This document shows positions 45,412 to 54,786 of a DNA stretch of 64,000 nucleotides, piece by piece. A program made the translations under genes and the position numbers. Within the stretch, counting starts at the first letter, position 1, and every line of letters starts with the position of its first letter. The notes beneath the pieces are model-generated. The model was not told the DNA's origin, did no database searches, and was given only the letters and a program-made list of their open reading frames with translations. This DNA comes from Thioclava sp. SK-1 (GTDB lineage Bacteria; Pseudomonadota; Alphaproteobacteria; Rhodobacterales; Rhodobacteraceae): the NCBI RefSeq assembly GCF_001705665.1, contig NZ_MDHA01000069.1, positions 62,001 through 126,000 of the forward strand, in the 5' to 3' direction.

Positions 45412-46072
45412 GCAACCAAATCAGCGATGGATAAGCCGCAAGCCAAACCCACAGAAACCGGTTCAAGCCAAAAAATATCGCGTTACTCAGGTGAAAGGCC
45501 GCTGCCACACATAGGGCGGCCATCATCAACTGCTGGTCAAGCAGGCTCAATGGGAAGAAAAATTCCAATATCATTACCCCCCAGCCCATCGCCCATAACA
45601 GCCGCGGATGATTGGCCCATCCACGCAGGTTTGTGCAGACCGGATAGGCGGAAAACAAAAACACATCGTGCAGCGCCCTGCCCTGCCGCCACTCCGGGTT
45701 TCGCAGTTTCACCCACCCCGCCCAGACATATGAGATCACCAATTGCACGCCGATATAGCCCAGCGCGAGCTCTTGATACTGTGCTGGCACCCAACGCGCC
45801 GTCGTCAGGCAAAATAAAATCAATAGCCCCATCCGATCGGAGCCGCCATTGTATGGCCCCTGAAACCGGATCAAATGCACCACACCCAGCCCTGTCAGCC
45901 CCGCCAATGCCCAATCACTGTGCCATCCCAATAGCAGCCAAAAACACAGGCATATCCGCGCGAAATGAATCCGTTTGGCATCGGCAAACCCGTTCATATG
46001 TTCCGCACTTTGCTGCAAGAACGCCAAAGCAAGCAGCATTTCCGTCAGGCGTAGGGCGAATTCAAGCGTCAT
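45395..46072 (-). CDS. HTTM-domain membrane protein
   Basis: 225 residues, about six membrane helices. YVWAGWVKLRNPEW with W/R residues in helix loops and FHLSNAIFFGLNRFLWVWLAAYPSLIW are the pattern of the HTTM (vitamin-K-dependent carboxylase-like) membrane domain. Shorter than the canonical domain of about 270 residues. Its start overlaps the end of the next gene by ATGA (46069-46072), so the two form an operon. Possible roles include carboxylase-like chemistry or lipid-linked electron transfer; none is shown. Confidence 0.75.
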   Translation of the reverse strand: MTLEFALRLTEMLLALAFLQQSAEHMNGFADAKRIHFARICLCFWLLLGWHSDWALAGLTGLGVVHLIRFQGPYNGGSDRMGLLILFCLTTARWVPAQYQELALGYIGVQLVISYVWAGWVKLRNPEWRQGRALHDVFLFSAYPVCTNLRGWANHPRLLWAMGWGVMILEFFFPLSLLDQQLMMAALCVAAAFHLSNAIFFGLNRFLWVWLAAYPSLIWLQGRIV

Positions 46073-46485
46073 ACCCGGATCGGCGCACTTTCGTAATAGA
46101 CATCTTTGACAAGGGCCGCGCCCTCCCTACTCCAAAATGCCAATCTGAATTGCACCATGCTTGGCCCACGGCCGATGTCGTTGCCCGTTTCAGGGCGCAG
46201 GTGGTGGCGCATATATCGCTCCAGCTCCGCGATACTATGCGCGGTGGGGTGATCCACCAGCCGCTCTGACAGGCTGACCAGATACAGGCTTTCATTCCAA
46301 TCGGGGTTCCAGACCAGCCGCAGCAAATAACGGCCAAGCCCCAAACGTGCGGGACGTGGACGAAATTCACGCCAGTCATCACCGCGATCCAGCCAGCGGT
46401 ATTCAATCCGGGGCGATGGCCCAACTTCGCTGAAAAAACCCCATGAGGGCAGCACAACCGGGGCAATCAATGCCAGAATATTCAT
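46069..46485 (-). CDS. Hypothetical partner of HTTM protein
   Basis: 138 residues, starts MNILALIAPVVLPSWGFFSE with a hydrophobic N-terminus that could be a membrane anchor or signal. Rich in Arg/Trp (GRYLLRLVWNPDWNESLYLVS, MVQFRLAFW). I do not recognise the family. It is likely a periplasmic or membrane-associated partner of the HTTM protein, since both genes overlap by 4 bases. Confidence 0.65.
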   Translation of the reverse strand: MNILALIAPVVLPSWGFFSEVGPSPRIEYRWLDRGDDWREFRPRPARLGLGRYLLRLVWNPDWNESLYLVSLSERLVDHPTAHSIAELERYMRHHLRPETGNDIGRGPSMVQFRLAFWSREGAALVKDVYYESAPIRV

Positions 46486-46566
46486 ACGCGCCGTTTCCAG
46501 TTTATCTTCCCTAAGGGAAAGATAGGCGCATCATCCTTAACAAATCGTGGAATACACTTACAGGCG

Positions 46567-47019
46567 TCAGTCTTTCATCAGCTCTCGCAGGCGATCTTCT
46601 TCTTCTTGGCTTAGCTGTTCGATCTGTGGCCCCGGCGATCTGGATCGGCCACGCAGATAGATAAACCCGCTGATCAGCGCCAAGATCAACACCGCCGGCC
46701 CAAGATACCACAACAACAGGTTTGCCCCGGTCTTTTCCGGTTCAAACAGCACATATTCACCGTAGCGATCAGTAACATAGTCCAGAACCTGCGTGTTGGT
46801 ATCGCCAGCCATCAGGCGATCTCGCACCAAAATCCGCAAATCCCGCGCCACCTGGGCATTTGATTCATCGATATTTTCGCCCTGACACACCGGACAGCGC
46901 AGCACCTGGCTGATCACACGCGCACGGTTTTCCAAGGCGGGATCGGACAGGATTTCGTCAGGTTGCACCGCAAGAACCGGCCCGGCCATACAGATCAAGA
47001 CCAGAAGATATTTCAACAT
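46567..47019 (-). CDS. ccmH: Cytochrome c biogenesis protein CcmH
   Basis: 150 residues from ATG 47019, 4 bases after the ccmF stop. Signal-like N-terminus (YLLVLICMAGPVLA), then the thiol motif LRCPVCQGENI (CxxC) and a C-terminal membrane helix (LLLWYLGPAVLILALISGFIYL). It reduces or delivers apocytochrome c for haem ligation with CcmF. Without the TPR domain of fused CcmH; a separate ccmI is probably elsewhere. Together with ccmF it forms the ccl1-ccl2 pair known from Rhodobacter. Confidence 0.95.
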   Translation of the reverse strand: MLKYLLVLICMAGPVLAVQPDEILSDPALENRARVISQVLRCPVCQGENIDESNAQVARDLRILVRDRLMAGDTNTQVLDYVTDRYGEYVLFEPEKTGANLLLWYLGPAVLILALISGFIYLRGRSRSPGPQIEQLSQEEEDRLRELMKD

Positions 47020-47023
47020 TGCG

Positions 47024-48982
47024 TCACTCCGCCGGGGCGGCATGGGCCACCGTCTTGCGCGCACCTGCCGCAACCCTGTAGCGCCGATCAGACAATGACA
47101 ACCCGCCCCCCAAGGCCATCATCAGGCAACCAAACCAGATCCAATTTGCGAAAGGCTTGATATAGGTGCGCACAGCCCAGCCCCCGCCGGTTTGTGGATC
47201 ACCGATCACCAAATAGATGTCTCGCCAAAACCCATTGTCGATATCGGCCTCTGTCGTCGGCATCGCCTCAACGGGGTATACACGCTTTTCAGGGTGCAAC
47301 ACCGTGATCAGCCTGTCACCGCGGCGCACAGACAAAGACGCCATGGTCGAAGTGTAATTCGGTCCCGGAACGCGATCGACACTGTCCAAGGTAATCTCGA
47401 ACCCGGCCACGTCATAGGGCTCTCCCTCTTGCGCCACGCGGATATCCTCTACTTGGCCGGCCATCAACAGCCCGATACCAATAAAGGTCACGCCCAAACC
47501 CGCATGGGCCACCGCCTTGCCCCAATCAGCGCGCGGCAGACGCAGTAAACGCGACGGCACACGGGCGGCGCGTTGCCACAGCTCCGCCAAAACGCCAAAA
47601 ATGATCCAGGCACCAAGGAATGTCGCCACCAGAGCAAGCGTGGATCTGCCCGTTTCAAGCGACCACGCCAAGCCGGCCACCGCAGCCGCCAGCACAAGCG
47701 CCGGCCACAGCGGTTTGATCAGCCGCCCGATCCGCGCTCGCTTCCACGGCATCATCGCACCAATCGGCAACGCTATCGCCAAAAGCACCATAAACGGCGT
47801 GAAGGCTTTTTCAAAAAACGGCGCCCCCACAGACAGTTTGCGCGCCCATAACATCTCGGCAATCAGCGGCCAGACGGTTCCGACAAACACAACCAGTGCA
47901 GCAACCGCAAGCAAGATATTATTCAACACCAAGGCGGATTCCCGTGACACCATGGAAAAGACGCCCCGCGCCTGCATCGCGCTTGCCCGGGCGGCATACA
48001 GCACCAGCGCACCGCCCACAAAAACCGCCAAAATCGCCAAAATGAAGATGCCTCGTTCGGGGTCATTCGCGAAGGAATGGACCGAGGTAATAACACCTGA
48101 GCGCACGATAAACGTCCCAATGAGTGAAAAGCCAAAGGCCATGATTGCCAGTAAGATCGTCCAGCTTTTCAACGCCTCGCGCTTTTCCACCACAATCGCG
48201 CTATGCAGCAGAGCAGCGGCCAATAGCCACGGCATAAAGGACGCGTTTTCAACGGGATCCCAGAACCAAAAGCCGCCCCAGCCTAGCTCGTAATACGCCC
48301 ACCAAGACCCCAGAGCGATACCAATGGTCAAGAAGATCCATGCCGCCAATGTCCAAGGGCGAACCCAGCGCGCCCAGGCGGCATCCACCCGTCCCTCTAA
48401 CAAGGCGGCAACGGCGAAGGAAAACGCCATGGAAAGGCCAACATACCCCAGATACAAGAAAGGCGGATGAAAGGCCAATCCCGGATCTTGCAGCAGCGGG
48501 TTCAACCCCTGCCCGTTAAACGGCGCATCCACCAACCGGGTAAATGGGTTTGACGTGAATAAGATAAAGGCCAGAAACGCCAGGCCAATTAACCCTTGCA
48601 CCGCCAAAACGCGGGCCTTCAAACGTGGTGGCAATGCCGCCCCAAACCATGCGGCACACGCACCAAACAAGGCCAGGATCAGCACCCACAGCAGCATTGA
48701 CCCCTCGTGATTGCCCCACACACCTGAGATTTTATATAGCAGTGGCTTATCCGTGTGGCTGTTCGAAAACACCAACAGAACCGAGAAGTCAGAGGTCACA
48801 AACGCATGTGTCAGCGCCGCAAAAGACACCGCAATCAATAGAAATTGCGCGCTGGCAGCCGGGGCCGCGACATCCATCCAGCCCAACCAACCTTTATGTG
48901 CGCCGATCAATGGCACGGTCGATTGCACCACTGCCACGCAAAGGGCCAGAATTAGGGCGAAATGTCCAAGCTCGGCAATCAT
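47024..48982 (-). CDS. ccmF: Haem lyase subunit CcmF
   Basis: 652 residues, about 15 membrane helices, normal length. Start at ATG 48982 with GGAGG. The haem-handling WGNHEGSMLLW (WWD-type) motif is near residue 88; FWDPVENASFMPWL near 255 is the second conserved tract with a haem His nearby. Ligates haem to the CxxCH sites of c-type cytochromes, such as the peroxidase encoded at 10.7-12 kb. Followed 4 bases later by ccmH. Confidence 0.96.
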   Translation of the reverse strand: MIAELGHFALILALCVAVVQSTVPLIGAHKGWLGWMDVAAPAASAQFLLIAVSFAALTHAFVTSDFSVLLVFSNSHTDKPLLYKISGVWGNHEGSMLLWVLILALFGACAAWFGAALPPRLKARVLAVQGLIGLAFLAFILFTSNPFTRLVDAPFNGQGLNPLLQDPGLAFHPPFLYLGYVGLSMAFSFAVAALLEGRVDAAWARWVRPWTLAAWIFLTIGIALGSWWAYYELGWGGFWFWDPVENASFMPWLLAAALLHSAIVVEKREALKSWTILLAIMAFGFSLIGTFIVRSGVITSVHSFANDPERGIFILAILAVFVGGALVLYAARASAMQARGVFSMVSRESALVLNNILLAVAALVVFVGTVWPLIAEMLWARKLSVGAPFFEKAFTPFMVLLAIALPIGAMMPWKRARIGRLIKPLWPALVLAAAVAGLAWSLETGRSTLALVATFLGAWIIFGVLAELWQRAARVPSRLLRLPRADWGKAVAHAGLGVTFIGIGLLMAGQVEDIRVAQEGEPYDVAGFEITLDSVDRVPGPNYTSTMASLSVRRGDRLITVLHPEKRVYPVEAMPTTEADIDNGFWRDIYLVIGDPQTGGGWAVRTYIKPFANWIWFGCLMMALGGGLSLSDRRYRVAAGARKTVAHAAPAE

Positions 48983-49185
48983 TAGCAACCTCCATGATGG
49001 ACCCATCATAGGCCGCGCAGCCGCCAGACGAAAGCACCAAGCCACACGACCATGCGCCTATCCCAAAGCTGTGAACAGCCCACACCGGTTGGGCTGGACC
49101 AGAGCAGCAACAGCTGCGACGCGATGCTAGGGGGTTCGATGCCCCCGTGCATCGCTCCCACGTCAACCCATTGATCTCAATCTAT

Positions 49186-49650
49186 TTACAGGCGCGCTGA
49201 CGCGCGCCGCGTCGACAGCAACAAGGATGTCTCAGTGCGCACAACCCCGTCCACACGCCGGATCGCCAAAAGCAGCTCGTCGAATTCCACAAGGCTGCGC
49301 GCCCCGATTTCAACCAATAAATCCCATTGCCCATTGGTCGTATGCACGGTCTGAACGGCGGGAAACCCCAGCAATCGTGCCATGATCCGCTCGGTCTGGC
49401 GCCCGTCAATACCCAGCATCATCATACCCCGAACCTGCGCCAAATCCGTGTCAGAGCGGGTCAAAACGGTAAAACCAGTGATCTCGCCCCGTGCCGTCAT
49501 CCGCTCAATTCGGGCGCGCACAGTGGCCCGCGACAGCGCCATCTGCGCGGCCAAATCACTGACCGAGGCCCGCCCGTCGCGACGCAGCGCCGCCATCAGA
49601 CGCTGATCCGTCTCGTCCAGCCCAACTGTCTCGATCGCCTCACCGCCCAT
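49186..49650 (-). CDS. Lrp/AsnC-family regulator
   Basis: 154 residues from ATG 49650 with GAGAGGG upstream (the open frame to 49836 includes the divergent promoter). HTH at residues 12-60 (ASVSDLAAQMALSRATVRARIERM), effector domain VHTTNGQWDLLVEIGA and DGVVRTETSLLL. Divergent from the MerR-XRE-cupin regulator with about 150 bases between. Separate from putR, so the window has three Lrp-type proteins. Targets unknown. Confidence 0.9.
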   Translation of the reverse strand: MGGEAIETVGLDETDQRLMAALRRDGRASVSDLAAQMALSRATVRARIERMTARGEITGFTVLTRSDTDLAQVRGMMMLGIDGRQTERIMARLLGFPAVQTVHTTNGQWDLLVEIGARSLVEFDELLLAIRRVDGVVRTETSLLLSTRRASARL

Positions 49651-49753
49651 GTTTTGCCCTCTCAGATCGCATAGCGATCGTCTAAAAATGCGATTTTTGC
49701 ATAACAGCGCGCCAAATCCGGCATGGTTCATGCAGATTCGGCTTGCGCGATAT

Positions 49754-49779
49754 TTGCAGAACCTACATTTTTTCTGCAA
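49754..49779. promoter_or_regulatory. Inverted repeat upstream of MerR-XRE-cupin gene
   Basis: TTGCAGAA-N10-TTCTGCAA, eight-base arms with centres 18 bases apart, 22 bases before the ATG at 49802. Spaced like a promoter-embedded operator. Binding by the adjacent regulator is inference. Confidence 0.45.
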
Positions 49780-49801
49780 GAACATTACGAAAGCTAATGT
49801 G

Positions 49802-50611
49802 ATGGACACGCGCCCCCCGCCGCAGCTTTTGCGCATCGCTCAGGCGGCCCAAGCCATTGGAGTCGCCCCTTCGACCCTTCGCCTTTGGGAAACGCAGGGA
49901 TTGATTGCACCGCATCGGCGCGCGTCGGGGCAGCGGCTTTATGATGATGATCAGATCCGGCAGTTAAAGCAGATTGCATTCTTGCGCCATGAGCAGGGGC
50001 TTAACCCTGCAGCCATCCGCGCCAATCTGTCACAGCCCCCGCGCGATGCCGAAGGCGGACAAGATGCCGGCCGCGCGCGCCTGGCCAGGCAATTGCGCAG
50101 CTTGCGTCAGGACCGGGGCAAGACGCTGGAGCAGGTCGCGCGGCCGATGGGCTTGTCGATCTCTGCCCTGTCACAGCTAGAACGGACCGGCACCGGGATC
50201 TCTTTGTCGGCTTTGGTGGACCTTGCGCAATATTACGGCACGACCTTGTCACAGCTGGCCGGGCCGGCCGCCGCCCAATCGCCCCTGATCCGCGCAGGTT
50301 CAGAACGCTGCATCCCTGTTCCTGTCTCAGGCGTTCGGGTCGAAGTTCTGGCCGAAGGCGAGCGGCAAATGGATTGCCATCGCTTCATTCTGGACCCCGG
50401 CGCCACCTCAGAAGGACGCTATGAACATGACGGAGAAGAATTTCTAACCGTCATAGAAGGGCATTTCCGGATCATTCTGGACGGCACCGAAACGCATGAG
50501 CTACGCCCCGGTGATTCACTTTATTTTGCCAGCCGCAGACCGCATTCTTGGGCCAATATCGCCCCGACCCGCACCGTGGTGTTATGGATCAACACTCCGC
50601 CGACGTTTTAA
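49802..50611 (+). CDS. MerR-XRE-cupin transcription regulator
   Basis: 269 residues from ATG 49802 (weak site). Three domains in series: MerR-type winged helix (about 8-75) with VAPSTLRLWETQGLIAPHRR and GQRLYDDDQIRQLKQI; XRE HTH (about 98-150) with KTLEQVARPMGLSISALSQLE; cupin effector domain (about 180-269) with DGEEFLTVIEGHFRIIL and GDSLYFASRRPHSW, carrying metal/ligand His and Glu. Two DNA-binding heads on one chain are unusual, while XRE-cupin alone is common. Divergent from an Lrp regulator. Ligand and target genes unknown. Confidence 0.88.
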   Translation: MDTRPPPQLLRIAQAAQAIGVAPSTLRLWETQGLIAPHRRASGQRLYDDDQIRQLKQIAFLRHEQGLNPAAIRANLSQPPRDAEGGQDAGRARLARQLRSLRQDRGKTLEQVARPMGLSISALSQLERTGTGISLSALVDLAQYYGTTLSQLAGPAAAQSPLIRAGSERCIPVPVSGVRVEVLAEGERQMDCHRFILDPGATSEGRYEHDGEEFLTVIEGHFRIILDGTETHELRPGDSLYFASRRPHSWANIAPTRTVVLWINTPPTF

Positions 50612-50660
50612 CGCCATCCCAAGGCGTTGTGCCCGCGATCAATCCGCTGCATCGGTGCGA

Positions 50661-51143
50661 TCAATCAGGGGGAACGGTGATCGCGCCATCCTCATGCACT
50701 GTTTCCATCGCCACATAGGTGGTGGTCGACGCGACATAGGGCAGCGCCGAAAGGCCCTCTCCCATCACCCTGCGGTAATCGCTGATATCACGGGTGCGCA
50801 CCTTTAAAAGATAGTCGAACCCCCCCGCGATCATGTGGCATTCTTCGACCTCTGGCAGGGCGCGCACTGCCTTGTTGAAGGCTTTCAATGACAGTTCGCG
50901 CGTATCGGACAGCCGCACCTCGACGAAGGCGATATGGCTCAACCCCATTCGGATTGGATTTAACTGGGCGCGGTATCCGGTGATAACGCCCTGGTCCTCC
51001 AGCCGTTTGACCCGCGCTTGCACCGGTGTCTTGGTCAGCCCGACACGGCGCGCCAGCTCTGTCATCGACAATCGACCTTCCTCTGAAAGAGCCTGCAAAA
51101 TCTTACGATCATATCCATCAAGCTCAGGAAGGTCATTTGGCAT
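50661..51143 (-). CDS. putR: Lrp-family proline-utilisation regulator PutR
   Basis: 160 residues from ATG 51143 (weak site; the open frame goes on to 51362). Typical Lrp: YDRKILQALSEEGRLSMTELARRVGLTKTPVQARVKRL, then RLSDTRELSLKAFNKAVRALPEVEECHMIAGGFDYLLKVRTRD. Divergent from putA with a perfect palindrome between, matching the known alphaproteobacterial arrangement in which PutR activates putA in response to proline. The function rests on that context. Confidence 0.92.
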   Translation of the reverse strand: MPNDLPELDGYDRKILQALSEEGRLSMTELARRVGLTKTPVQARVKRLEDQGVITGYRAQLNPIRMGLSHIAFVEVRLSDTRELSLKAFNKAVRALPEVEECHMIAGGFDYLLKVRTRDISDYRRVMGEGLSALPYVASTTTYVAMETVHEDGAITVPPD

Positions 51144-51160
51144 TTCATATATCCACAATT

Positions 51161-51175
51161 TGGTCAAATTGACCA
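51161..51175. promoter_or_regulatory. Candidate PutR operator
   Basis: Odd-length perfect palindrome TGGTCAA-A-TTGACCA, 18 bases before the putR start and about 90 before putA. Confidence 0.55.
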
Positions 51176-51266
51176 TATATCGCCAGCGAACAGACGAAAA
51201 GACTTTGATGAACGGGGTATGCTGGATCGAATACTTATTCACCCTGTCCATCACGGGAGCCCGCCC

Positions 51267-54200
51267 ATGACCACCACGTCCCCCCCCCTTCTGTCGCTGC
51301 TGGAAATTGACGCGCTGACGTTGCAGCCCGAAGCCCCTCTTTTGCACCGGTTGATCACGCAAGCGGCGCTGCCCCAGGCGCAGCGCGCGAAAATTTCCAA
51401 CCGTGCTGCCGATCTGGTGCGCCGTATCCGTGCGGATGCCCGCCCTGGGCTGATGGAAGTATTTCTGGCGGAATATGGGCTGTCGACCGCCGAAGGTATC
51501 GCGCTGATGTGTCTGGCAGAGGCGCTACTGCGCGTGCCCGATGCGGATACGATGGACGAGCTGATCGAGGACAAGATCGCTCCATCGGATTGGGGCAAAC
51601 ATTTGGGTCATTCCGCCTCGCCACTGGTGAATGCTTCCACATGGGGATTGATGCTGACAGGCAAGGTTCTTGATGATCGCCCGCCGGGGATTGCCGGGCA
51701 CTTGCGCGGCGCCATCCGCCGCTTGGGCGAGCCGGTGATCCGCAAAGCCGTCGCACGTGCGATGAAGGAAATGGGCCGCCAGTTCGTTTTGGGAGAAACG
51801 ATCACCGCCGCCATGGAGCGCGCCGCGAAGCAAGAGGCCAAAGGGTATAGCTATTCCTATGATATGCTGGGCGAGGCCGCCCGCACCATGGCCGACGCAC
51901 AACGCTATGAGCGCGCCTATAGTGACGCAATCACCGCAATTGCGCAGCGATGTAAGCCCGGACAATTGCGCGACAACCCCGGAATTTCGGTCAAGTTTTC
52001 CGCCCTGCATCCACGCTATGAGCTGGCACAGGAAGGCCGCGTGGTCGCAGAGCTGGTGCCGGTGGTGATCGGTCTGGCAAAACAAGCAGCACGCGCCGAT
52101 ATGTCCTTTACCGTTGATGCAGAAGAGGCCGACCGCCTAACGCTGTCCTTGCGCGTGATTGAGGCCGTCTTGGAGGATCCCGAGCTTGCCGGATGGGACG
52201 GGTTTGCCGTGGTTGTGCAGGCGTATGGCCGGCGCTGCGGTGAGGCGCTTGATTGGCTATATGCGCTTGCGGCGCGGTTGGATCGGCGGATCATGGTGCG
52301 GCTGGTCAAGGGCGCCTATTGGGATGCGGAAATCAAACGCGCGCAGGTTTTTGGGCTGGACGACTTTCCGGTATTCACCCGCAAGGCCGCAACAGATGTC
52401 AGCTATATCGCCAATGCAAAAAAGCTGTTGGGAATGACCGATCGCATCTATCCGCAATTTGCAGGTCATAACGCGCATACTGTGGCCGCGATCCTAGAAC
52501 TGGCAGGTGAAGACACCCGCAGGTTTGAATTTCAGCGCCTGCATGGCATGGGCGAGCGGCTGCATGACATTGTGCTGGCTGACGAAAAGACCCGTTGCCG
52601 GGTCTATGCCCCCGTCGGGGCGCATCGGGACCTGTTGGCCTATCTGGTGCGGCGACTGTTGGAAAACGGCGCCAATTCCAGTTTTGTCAACCAGATCGTT
52701 GACGAGGATGTCGCGCCAGAAACCGTTGCTGCCTGTCCCTTTGATCAGGTCGCAAATTTTGCGACAGTGGAAAATCCGATCTTGCGCGCGCCGGCACATC
52801 TATTCAACGACCGACCCAATTCCAAAGGGTTTGACCTGTGGCAGCGTGGCGCGCTTGCGGCCATCGAGACCGCGCGCGCGCCGTATGCCACGGGCTTGCT
52901 GCCCGCGCCATACCCGCGTGTCGCCGGCCTTTGCGCCCCATTGCCCGCACGCCCGGCGGTGAATCCAGCCACGCACGCGCTGATTGCCGAGATCCACGAT
53001 GCTTCTGACGCCGATATTGCCACCGCGTTGAGCGCCGCCACCCCATGGGCCGCCGATGCCGCCACACGGGCCGAGATTTTGAACCGCGCAGCAGATCTGT
53101 ATGAAAGCCACTACGGCGAAATCTTTGCTATTTTGGCACGGGAGGCAGGGAAGTCGCTGCTAGATGCCGTAGGAGAGCTGCGCGAGGCCGTGGATTTCTT
53201 ACGATTTTATGCGGCCCATATTCCACAGGTGCCGCCGCGTGGTGTCTTTACCTGTATCAGCCCATGGAATTTTCCGCTGGCAATCTTTACCGGGCAAATC
53301 GCGGCGGCGCTGGCCACGGGCAATGCAGTGCTGGCCAAGCCGGCCGAGCAAACCCCGATCATCGCACATTTCGCCACCAAGCTGTTGCATGACGCAGGTG
53401 TCCCGGCGACTGCATTGCAGCTACTGCCCGGTGAAGGGGGGCGCGTTGGTGCCGCCCTGACCTCGGATCCGCGCGTGGATGGTGTGGCCTTTACCGGATC
53501 GACCGCAACGGCAAAACGGATCCGCGCGACGATGGCAGACACGCTGGCACCGGGCGCGCCATTGATCGCGGAAACCGGAGGGTTGAATGCGATGATCGTG
53601 GATTCCACTGCCCTGCCCGAACAGGCGGTGCGCGACATTCTGGCCTCGGCCTTTCAATCGGCGGGGCAACGGTGTTCGGCCCTGCGCTGCCTATATGTGC
53701 AAGACGATGTTGCGCCTCATCTGACCGAGATGCTGTTTGGCGCGATGGAGGAGTTGAGCTTAGGTGACCCGTGGCATTTGGCGACTGATATCGGCCCGGT
53801 GATTGACGCAGCCGCGCAAAAGACCATTCGCACCCATATCGACAAGGCCCGCAGCGAAGGCCGCCTGATGAAAGAGATGACCGCACCTCAAGAGGAGGGT
53901 ACATTCATTGGCCCTGCGGTGATCTCCATCACTGGGATCAATGATCTGCAACACGAAATTTTCGGCCCGGTCTTGCATATTGCGACCTTCAAATCCCACG
54001 AGCTGGATCAGGTGATCGACGATATCAACGCAACCGGATACGGGCTGACCTTTGGCCTGCACACCAGGATTGACAACCGTGTGCAAGACGTCACCGAAAA
54101 GATGCAGACCGGTAATATCTATGTCAATCGCAACCAGATCGGTGCGATCGTCGGCAGCCAGCCCTTCGGCGGTGAGGGCCTGTCGGGCACAGGCCCCAAA

Positions 54201-54650
54201 GCGGGCGGGCCCGACTATATGTGGCGGTTTACCACGGGCGGCACGCAATCACGACCAGATATGATACGCAGCCTGCCCGGCCCGACTGGCGAGTCCAATC
54301 GCTTGAGCCTACATAAACGCGCGCCTATCCTGTGCCTGGGACCGGGCCATGAGCAGGCCCAGGCACAGCAAGCCGCCGTGCAGGCACTGGGTGGGGAGGC
54401 GGAATTGGCACCTGCATTGACGCCCCACAGCCTGTCTATCCGCACGGGATTTGGCGGCGCGCTGTATTGGGGACCACCAAATCAGGCGCGGCCATTCGCG
54501 CAGGCCTTGGCCACGCGGCCGGGACCGATCCTGCCGTTGATCACCGGCGCGCCCGATATTGGCCACGTCTATCACGAACGCCATGTCTGCATCGACACGA
54601 CCGCCGCAGGTGGGAACACCGCATTGCTGTCCAGTGCCGGGGCTGAATAA
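51267..54650 (+). CDS. putA: Bifunctional proline dehydrogenase / P5C dehydrogenase
   Basis: 1127 residues from ATG 51267 (GGGAG upstream). Oxidises proline to glutamate with FAD then NAD. PRODH domain roughly 90-460: SVKFSALHPRY, VRLVKGAYWDAEIKRAQ, FAGHNAHTVA. P5CDH domain roughly 520-1000: WNFPLAIFTGQIAAAL, TGSTATAKRI, base Glu in AETGGLNAMIVD, nucleophile Cys in GQRCSALRC, QPFGGEGLSGTGPKAGG. The N-terminal ribbon-helix-helix repressor domain of E. coli PutA is absent, consistent with control by the separate divergent PutR. C-terminal 130 residues form the PutA-specific extension. Confidence 0.97.
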   Translation: MTTTSPPLLSLLEIDALTLQPEAPLLHRLITQAALPQAQRAKISNRAADLVRRIRADARPGLMEVFLAEYGLSTAEGIALMCLAEALLRVPDADTMDELIEDKIAPSDWGKHLGHSASPLVNASTWGLMLTGKVLDDRPPGIAGHLRGAIRRLGEPVIRKAVARAMKEMGRQFVLGETITAAMERAAKQEAKGYSYSYDMLGEAARTMADAQRYERAYSDAITAIAQRCKPGQLRDNPGISVKFSALHPRYELAQEGRVVAELVPVVIGLAKQAARADMSFTVDAEEADRLTLSLRVIEAVLEDPELAGWDGFAVVVQAYGRRCGEALDWLYALAARLDRRIMVRLVKGAYWDAEIKRAQVFGLDDFPVFTRKAATDVSYIANAKKLLGMTDRIYPQFAGHNAHTVAAILELAGEDTRRFEFQRLHGMGERLHDIVLADEKTRCRVYAPVGAHRDLLAYLVRRLLENGANSSFVNQIVDEDVAPETVAACPFDQVANFATVENPILRAPAHLFNDRPNSKGFDLWQRGALAAIETARAPYATGLLPAPYPRVAGLCAPLPARPAVNPATHALIAEIHDASDADIATALSAATPWAADAATRAEILNRAADLYESHYGEIFAILAREAGKSLLDAVGELREAVDFLRFYAAHIPQVPPRGVFTCISPWNFPLAIFTGQIAAALATGNAVLAKPAEQTPIIAHFATKLLHDAGVPATALQLLPGEGGRVGAALTSDPRVDGVAFTGSTATAKRIRATMADTLAPGAPLIAETGGLNAMIVDSTALPEQAVRDILASAFQSAGQRCSALRCLYVQDDVAPHLTEMLFGAMEELSLGDPWHLATDIGPVIDAAAQKTIRTHIDKARSEGRLMKEMTAPQEEGTFIGPAVISITGINDLQHEIFGPVLHIATFKSHELDQVIDDINATGYGLTFGLHTRIDNRVQDVTEKMQTGNIYVNRNQIGAIVGSQPFGGEGLSGTGPKAGGPDYMWRFTTGGTQSRPDMIRSLPGPTGESNRLSLHKRAPILCLGPGHEQAQAQQAAVQALGGEAELAPALTPHSLSIRTGFGGALYWGPPNQARPFAQALATRPGPILPLITGAPDIGHVYHERHVCIDTTAAGGNTALLSSAGAE

Positions 54651-54723
54651 GCCCCGTCTTGCAGGCGCTGTTTCGGCCTGCGATTGATCAGCCACCGTGC
54701 CAGATCATCGATAAGCACATATG

Positions 54724-54749
54724 AAAAAGCCGGGCATCGCTGCCCGGCT
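54724..54749 (-). terminator. Terminator of ilvH, convergent with putA
   Basis: AGCCGGGCA/TGCCCGGCT stem (54728-54736 with 54741-54749) with a T5 tract on the minus strand. It may also serve putA, whose side has TTTGGCGTT. Confidence 0.8.
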
Positions 54750-54786
54750 TTGGCGTTATTTGTGGTACCGCACTGCGCCTTGACGA

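Noticed and set aside
49130-49146. T-arm-like GGGGG-TTCGATG-CCCCC suggesting a tRNA gene
   Set aside because: The expected acceptor strand (GATGCAC) is not found about 60 bases upstream, and no anticodon arm or CCA end is present.
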